Below, one piece after another: positions 6,501 through 9,212 of a DNA stretch of 9,212 nucleotides. The stretch's first letter is position 1. Each line of letters starts with the position of its first letter. The notes under the pieces were generated by a model. The model saw nothing but the letters and a program-made list of their open reading frames with translations, did not search any database and was not told the DNA's origin. The DNA comes from Synergistales bacterium (GTDB taxonomy: Bacteria > Synergistota > Synergistia > Synergistales > Aminobacteriaceae). A program made the translations under genes and the position numbers. The stretch lies in NCBI GenBank assembly GCA_025997955.1, contig BNVH01000103.1, positions 1 to 9,212 of the forward strand. The letters run 5' to 3'.

Positions 6501-6719
6501 ATGAAGATTTTCTTATCCCTGGTTCACATCGTCCTGAGCGTGCTTCTTATGGTGGTCGTACTGCTTCAGCAGCGCAAACAGGGCGGTTTCGGAGGGGCTT
6601 TCGGCGGAGGCACTCAGGCCGATGTCAAACAATGGCAAAGATTTACGGGCATGACCAAGCTGACCATTGTTTTGGCGACTCTTTTTATGGCTACTTCCAT
6701 TCTGCTGGTTCTGATGTAA
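6501..6719 (+). CDS. secG: Preprotein translocase subunit SecG
   Basis: SecG is the small auxiliary subunit of the SecYEG channel that exports unfolded proteins across the inner membrane. The product has 72 residues, typical in size. It has two hydrophobic spans (about 4-22 and 52-71) joined by a loop with the family hallmark LLQQRKQGG-(FG)-GAFGGG (about 21-37). AGGAGG at 6483-6488 is 12 bases before ATG 6501. It lies 63 bases after the flavoprotein gene and four bases before the next gene. It is functionally relevant to the exported repeat proteins upstream only in the general sense that all use Sec. Confidence 0.95.
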   Translation: MKIFLSLVHIVLSVLLMVVVLLQQRKQGGFGGAFGGGTQADVKQWQRFTGMTKLTIVLATLFMATSILLVLM

Positions 6720-6723
6720 GGAT

Positions 6724-7779
6724 ATGCCTAAGTTTATCAATTCCCTCGCTGATGTAGCAAAACTCAACGTAGGCAAAGACCGTTTTTTGAGCGCCACTCA
6801 CGAAGAAATACGTTCGGGCGCTACCACGGATATTTATTTTGTGAACACAAGGGACGTATTGTCGTCTGTTGGGAGATTAGACATCCAAGTCACGGCTGAG
6901 GTGTTTGCCCGTGCTGATGGGGTATTTGCCGGGCTTGGGGAAGTTATGGAGATTCTGAAGGCGCTCCCCATCTCGGTCGAGGCGCTTCCAGAGGGGGAGG
7001 AATTTTCTCCTAAGGAAACGCTTCTTCGCATTCGCGGCTCTTACGGGGACTTTGGCATTTACGAGACGGCTATTTTGGGCTTTCTGGCCAGTTCAAGCGG
7101 CTGGGCAAAGGCGGCGCGCGAATGCGTCAAGGCTGCGGGAGGAACGGTTTCGGAGGGCGGCAAGCCCGTATTATCGTTCGGGGCTCGTCATCTTCACCCG
7201 TCTGTGGCTTCGGTCATGGACAGCGTAGCCGTCAAAATAGGCGGTTGCGCCGGGGCGAGCAGTATCCTCGGCGCTAAATTAATTGACAAAATTCCATCCG
7301 GTACGGTTCCCCATACAGCCGTCCTTCTGATGGGGGACACTCTGGCCTTAGCGAAAGCCTATGACGCCGCGCTTCCGAGTGACATCGGGCGCGTTTTTCT
7401 TGTGGATACTTTCAAGGACGAAACCGAGGAGTCCTTGCGCTTAGCGAAGGCGCTTGGGGATAGATTGGACGCCGTCCGCTTAGATACGCCAGGCGAGCGC
7501 GGAGGCGTGACGTTTGACCTCGTGCGGGAGCTGCGTTATCGGCTTGACAGCGCGTCTTTCAAACACGTCAAAATCGTGGCCACAGGCGGGCTCACCCCTG
7601 ACAGAATTCGCAGCCTGTCCGAGGCTGGGGCCGATATTTTTGGCGTCGGCAGCTACATAGCTCACGCCACGCCTATAGATACGACGATGGATATCAAAGA
7701 AATCGAGGGTAGTCCTGTAGCGAAGCGCGGAAGATTGCCGGGTTGTATTACTAATCCGCGCCTTGTTCGTATACAATAG
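6724..7779 (+). CDS. pncB: Nicotinate phosphoribosyltransferase, short type
   Basis: This enzyme joins nicotinate to PRPP, with ATP use, to give nicotinate mononucleotide in the NAD salvage (Preiss-Handler) pathway. It has 351 residues, resembling the shorter form found in archaea and many anaerobes. Visible motifs are FLSATHEEIRSG and TTDIYFV near the N-terminus (21-40) and SFGARHLHPS (151-160). IPSGTVPHTAVL follows, in which His197 occupies the position of the phosphorylated catalytic His. LDTPGERGG (253-261), VATGGL (285-290) and GVGSYI (307-312) are the barrel phosphate-binding loops, and VAKRGR lies near the end. The start is four bases after the secG stop. The only SD-like bases (AAGGA, 6718-6722) are too close to the ATG to be good, so translational coupling to secG is likely. 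The longer bacterial PncB type is not matched closely, so the symbol is by function. Confidence 0.9.
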   Translation: MPKFINSLADVAKLNVGKDRFLSATHEEIRSGATTDIYFVNTRDVLSSVGRLDIQVTAEVFARADGVFAGLGEVMEILKALPISVEALPEGEEFSPKETLLRIRGSYGDFGIYETAILGFLASSSGWAKAARECVKAAGGTVSEGGKPVLSFGARHLHPSVASVMDSVAVKIGGCAGASSILGAKLIDKIPSGTVPHTAVLLMGDTLALAKAYDAALPSDIGRVFLVDTFKDETEESLRLAKALGDRLDAVRLDTPGERGGVTFDLVRELRYRLDSASFKHVKIVATGGLTPDRIRSLSEAGADIFGVGSYIAHATPIDTTMDIKEIEGSPVAKRGRLPGCITNPRLVRIQ

Positions 7780-7803
7780 AAAAGAAAGTATAGAAAAGAA
7801 AGT
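7776..7803. repeat. 14-base perfect tandem repeat at the NAPRT stop codon
   Basis: ATAGAAAAGAAAGT occurs at 7776-7789 and again at 7790-7803 with no mismatch. The first copy contains the TAG stop of the phosphoribosyltransferase gene (7777-7779). It looks like a simple local duplication, or a purine-rich direct-repeat binding site before the rplM leader. Confidence 0.9.
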
Positions 7804-7817
7804 TTGGGAATAAAAAT

Positions 7818-7823
7818 TATAAC
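7818..7823 (+). promoter_or_regulatory. Weak candidate -10 for the rplM-rpsI operon
   Basis: TATAAC sits in the AT-rich stretch after the NAPRT gene and would start transcription near 7830, ahead of the structured leader. No acceptable -35 or TG extension was found, so read-through from the secG-NAPRT unit is equally possible. No terminator was seen between 7779 and this site. Confidence 0.3.
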
Positions 7824-7850
7824 AGTCTTAAGAGGCATGAATTCACGGTT

Positions 7851-7920
7851 CTGATTCAAGTAACCTATAGGGGAGGCCCCCCAGCCACATTCCCTTGGCA
7901 TTTTGGTTCTTGAAGCGCCT
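7851..7920 (+). promoter_or_regulatory. Possible structured 5' leader of rplM (r-protein autoregulation candidate)
   Basis: TTCAAG (7855-7860) can pair with CTTGAA (7909-7914). Between them, GGGG (7870-7873) can pair with CCCC (7877-7880 or 7879-7882), and GCCA (7884-7887) with TGGC (7896-7899). Together they make a closed multi-stem leader ending about 50 bases before the rplM ATG. Leader RNAs through which L13 represses its own operon are known in some bacteria. I cannot match this one to a known model. Confidence 0.35.
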
Positions 7921-7966
7921 GAGTTGTGTTTCTTTTTGTAAACAAAACGAAATGGGAGGCAGTAAA

Positions 7967-8410
7967 ATGGGCAACAACAAGACAGGCAGCAGTTCTTATC
8001 TTGCGAGGCCTGAGAAGGTAATCCGCCAGTGGTTTGTTATCGACGCCACAGATAAGCCGATAGGCCGCTTGGCGGCTAAGATCGCTCGTATTTTAGTAGG
8101 CAAACACAGACCTACTTACACGCCGCATGTCGATACAGGAGACTTCGTGGTTGTCATCAACGCAGATAAAGTCAGGCTGACCGGCAAAAAAGGCTCTCAG
8201 TCTTTTTATCACTACCACACCGGACATCCCGGCGGCTATCGCGCCATCTCTTGGGATGTGATGCTTCAGAAAAAGCCGACGTTCCTTTTTGAGCATGTCG
8301 TCAAGGGAATGCTTCCCAAGACGCGCCTCAAGTACGAGCGTAAGCTGAAAGTGTACACGGGGTCGAACCATCCGCACTCCGCGCAGTCGCCCCAGGCTCT
8401 TGAGATATAA
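7967..8410 (+). CDS. rplM: 50S ribosomal protein L13
   Basis: L13 is an early-assembling protein of the large ribosomal subunit that binds 23S rRNA. The open frame extends back to 7895, but GGGAGG (7954-7959) seven bases before ATG 7967 fixes the start. The product is then 147 residues, normal for L13. Family landmarks are W-FVIDATDKPIGRLA (22-36), LVGKHRPTYTPHVDTGDFV (43-61), the NADKVRLTGKK stretch (65-75), YHYHTGHPGG (81-90), VVKGMLPKTRLKYERKLKVY (111-130) and the HPHSAQSP end. The extra N-terminal residues before W22 are somewhat longer than in E. coli. It is followed 38 bases later by rpsI, the usual partner in a two-gene operon. Confidence 0.97.
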   Translation: MGNNKTGSSSYLARPEKVIRQWFVIDATDKPIGRLAAKIARILVGKHRPTYTPHVDTGDFVVVINADKVRLTGKKGSQSFYHYHTGHPGGYRAISWDVMLQKKPTFLFEHVVKGMLPKTRLKYERKLKVYTGSNHPHSAQSPQALEI

Positions 8411-8448
8411 GCCCTGTATTTTTCGATTTATCGGGAGGAGAGAAGTCA

Positions 8449-8841
8449 ATGCAGGATAGTTATTTTTGGGGAACGGGTCGTCGCAAGACCGCGCTGGCTC
8501 GTGTGAGAGTTCGCCCCGGCAACGGTGAACTCAAGATCAACAACAGAGCGGTCGAGGATTATTTCCCCCGCCTCGTCTGGCAGTCAAACGTCTGGCAGTC
8601 TCTGAAAACCGCCAGCCTTGAGGGTAAAGTCGATGTTTATATCCGCGCCACTGGCGGCGGATTAACCGGGCAGGCGGGAGCGGCCAAGATGGGCATAGCT
8701 CGCGCCCTTATAAAGATGAACCCGGATTTGCGTCCAGTCTTAAAGAAAGAAGGGCTCCTGACCCGTGATTCGCGTATGGTTGAGCGCAAGAAGTTTGGCC
8801 AAAAGGGCGCGCGCGGCAAGAGGCAGTTCTCCAAGCGTTAA
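8449..8841 (+). CDS. rpsI: 30S ribosomal protein S9
   Basis: S9 belongs to the small-subunit head, and its C-terminal tail reaches the P-site tRNA. The product has 130 residues, standard length. GGGAGGAG (8433-8440) precedes ATG 8449. Conserved blocks are GTGRRKTALARVRVRPGNG (8-26), INNRAVEDYFP (30-40) and ATGGGLTGQAGAAKMGIARAL (67-87, shown in part: GGGLTGQAGAAKMGIARAL). The LLTRDSRMVERKKFG stretch follows, then the near-invariant end KRQFSKR. It is the last gene of the rplM-rpsI operon, followed 30 bases later by a hairpin terminator. Confidence 0.97.
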   Translation: MQDSYFWGTGRRKTALARVRVRPGNGELKINNRAVEDYFPRLVWQSNVWQSLKTASLEGKVDVYIRATGGGLTGQAGAAKMGIARALIKMNPDLRPVLKKEGLLTRDSRMVERKKFGQKGARGKRQFSKR

Positions 8842-8870
8842 AAAGTTTTTAAGATTGAGTTCGAGTCTAT

Positions 8871-8907
8871 GTTCCCTCCGTTCTTTTTTGATGGAGGGAG
8901 CTTTTTT
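8871..8907 (+). terminator. Rho-independent terminator of rplM-rpsI
   Basis: GTTCCCTCC (8871-8879) pairs with GGAGGGAGC (8893-8901), giving nine base pairs including one G-U. The loop is 13 bases and T6 follows directly at 8902-8907. Confidence 0.9.
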
Positions 8908-9091
8908 AGCATTAAACGTCTGCCAGTCGAATGATGATTTTCTTCCGCCCGCGCAGGCCGACACTTCGGAGCAAAGAGATGAAGTGATGTTCTCTGACGA
9001 TTTCGCGAGGGCAGGCATACTTTTTCGCGAGGCCGGCGACAGAAAAGCCGCGGCCGATTCATTCAAAGAAGCGCTAAACCGAATAGGGTAA
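8891..9091 (+). CDS. Small coding-like ORF (66 residues) starting inside the rpsI terminator; possibly a gene remnant
   Basis: From ATG 8891 the frame runs 66 residues to TAA at 9089-9091. Open reading continues upstream into rpsI in another frame, so an earlier start (for example 8765) is formally possible but unlikely. No SD site precedes the ATG. The second half, DDFARAGILFREAGDRKAAADSFKEAL in part, looks like a tetratricopeptide-like helix pair (alternating small and aromatic residues, A-x-x-SF-x-EAL). That composition is unlike a random frame. Options are a real small protein translated from read-through mRNA, or the 3' remnant of a longer TPR protein whose start was lost. I favour the remnant or uncertain reading. 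Confidence 0.35.
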   Translation: MEGAFLALNVCQSNDDFLPPAQADTSEQRDEVMFSDDFARAGILFREAGDRKAAADSFKEALNRIG

Positions 9092-9098
9092 CAACATA

Positions 9099-9120
9099 GT
9101 ATTAAATTAAATATTAATAC
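9099..9120. repeat. AT-rich inverted repeat in the last intergenic region
   Basis: GTATTAA (9099-9105) is mirrored by TTAATAC (9114-9120) around eight bases. The whole stretch 9092-9168 is very AT-rich. It could be an operator for the downstream regulator, but short A/T inverted repeats arise easily by chance. Confidence 0.4.
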
Positions 9121-9153
9121 ATATACAATATCATTTAATAACTACCATTTTTA

Positions 9154-9162
9154 TGTTAAAAT
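9154..9162 (+). promoter_or_regulatory. Extended -10 promoter directly before the last gene
   Basis: TGTTAAAAT is TGn plus TAAAAT, five of six bases of the -10 consensus. The start codon at 9169 lies six bases beyond the hexamer, so the predicted transcript begins at or next to the ATG. No SD site is present between them. Confidence 0.5.
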
Positions 9163-9168
9163 ATCACC

Positions 9169-9212
9169 ATGAAACTATACACAGTCTATCAGGCAGCAGA
9201 AGTAAGCGGTTT
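9169..9212 (+). CDS. N-terminus of a probable helix-turn-helix regulator (partial, cut by window end)
   Basis: ATG 9169 opens MKLYTVYQAAEVSG, after which the window ends. The pattern Y-T-V-x-x-A-A-E-x-(S/T)-G resembles the first helix and turn of MerR-type or excisionase-like DNA-binding domains. Fourteen residues are too few to name a family. The absence of an SD site together with the very close -10 suggests a leaderless transcript. Confidence 0.45.
   Translation, partial: MKLYTVYQAAEVSG

Noticed and set aside
6490..6504. Five-codon mini-ORF ending in the overlapping ATGA at the secG start
   Set aside because: Its ATG is one base from the SD site, too close for initiation. It is probably accidental.
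7895..7966. 24-codon N-terminal extension of L13
   Set aside because: The strong SD and ATG at 7954-7969 give the normal L13 length. The extension would run through the structured leader.

Overview
The window looks like ordinary bacterial chromosome of moderate GC, with strong Shine-Dalgarno (SD) sites (GGAGG-type) before most genes and several Sec-type signal peptides. The taxon cannot be fixed from sequence alone. A Gram-negative anaerobe, possibly of Synergistota type, is my best guess. It rests on the style of the ankyrin and Sel1 proteins (repeats carrying an 'N-x-(D/N)-P-x-V' insert) and on the housekeeping neighbourhood. This is inference only.

Layout. Positions 1-129 hold the last 42 codons of a receiver (response-regulator) domain. 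After a 210-base gap with a promoter-like site comes a run of four same-strand genes (340-5188) separated by only 30-50 bases. They are an unrecognised 378-residue protein, a secreted Sel1-repeat protein, a secreted ankyrin-repeat protein and a second secreted Sel1-repeat protein. The first Sel1 protein and the ankyrin protein have unrelated repeat domains but share a nearly identical Pro-Gln linker and C-terminal tail (QQQSGSDVF-x-SGPEEIYQ), conserved also at DNA level. This is the most interesting feature of the window: it looks like a common attachment, sorting or partner-binding tag on a small family of exported scaffold proteins.

A 12-base perfect inverted repeat overlaps a consensus extended -10 promoter at 5198-5239. 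It separates this block from a housekeeping block: a nitronate monooxygenase/FabK-like flavoprotein (5355-6437), secG (6501-6719) and a short-type nicotinate phosphoribosyltransferase (6724-7779, four bases after secG). Next is a 187-base structured leader, then rplM (7967-8410) and rpsI (8449-8841), closed by a good rho-independent terminator (8871-8907).

The right end holds a small coding-like ORF whose only nearby start lies inside that terminator (8891-9091). An AT-rich promoter region follows, then the first codons of a probable helix-turn-helix regulator that may be translated from a leaderless mRNA (9169-9212, cut by the window end).

How the genes fit together: the right half is core metabolism, secretion and translation. 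The left half is an accessory, apparently fast-evolving set of exported protein-interaction proteins, with internal tandem duplication, shared tails and a hexanucleotide repeat, next to a signalling gene. I saw no RNA genes, CRISPR array, insertion sequence or phage genes.
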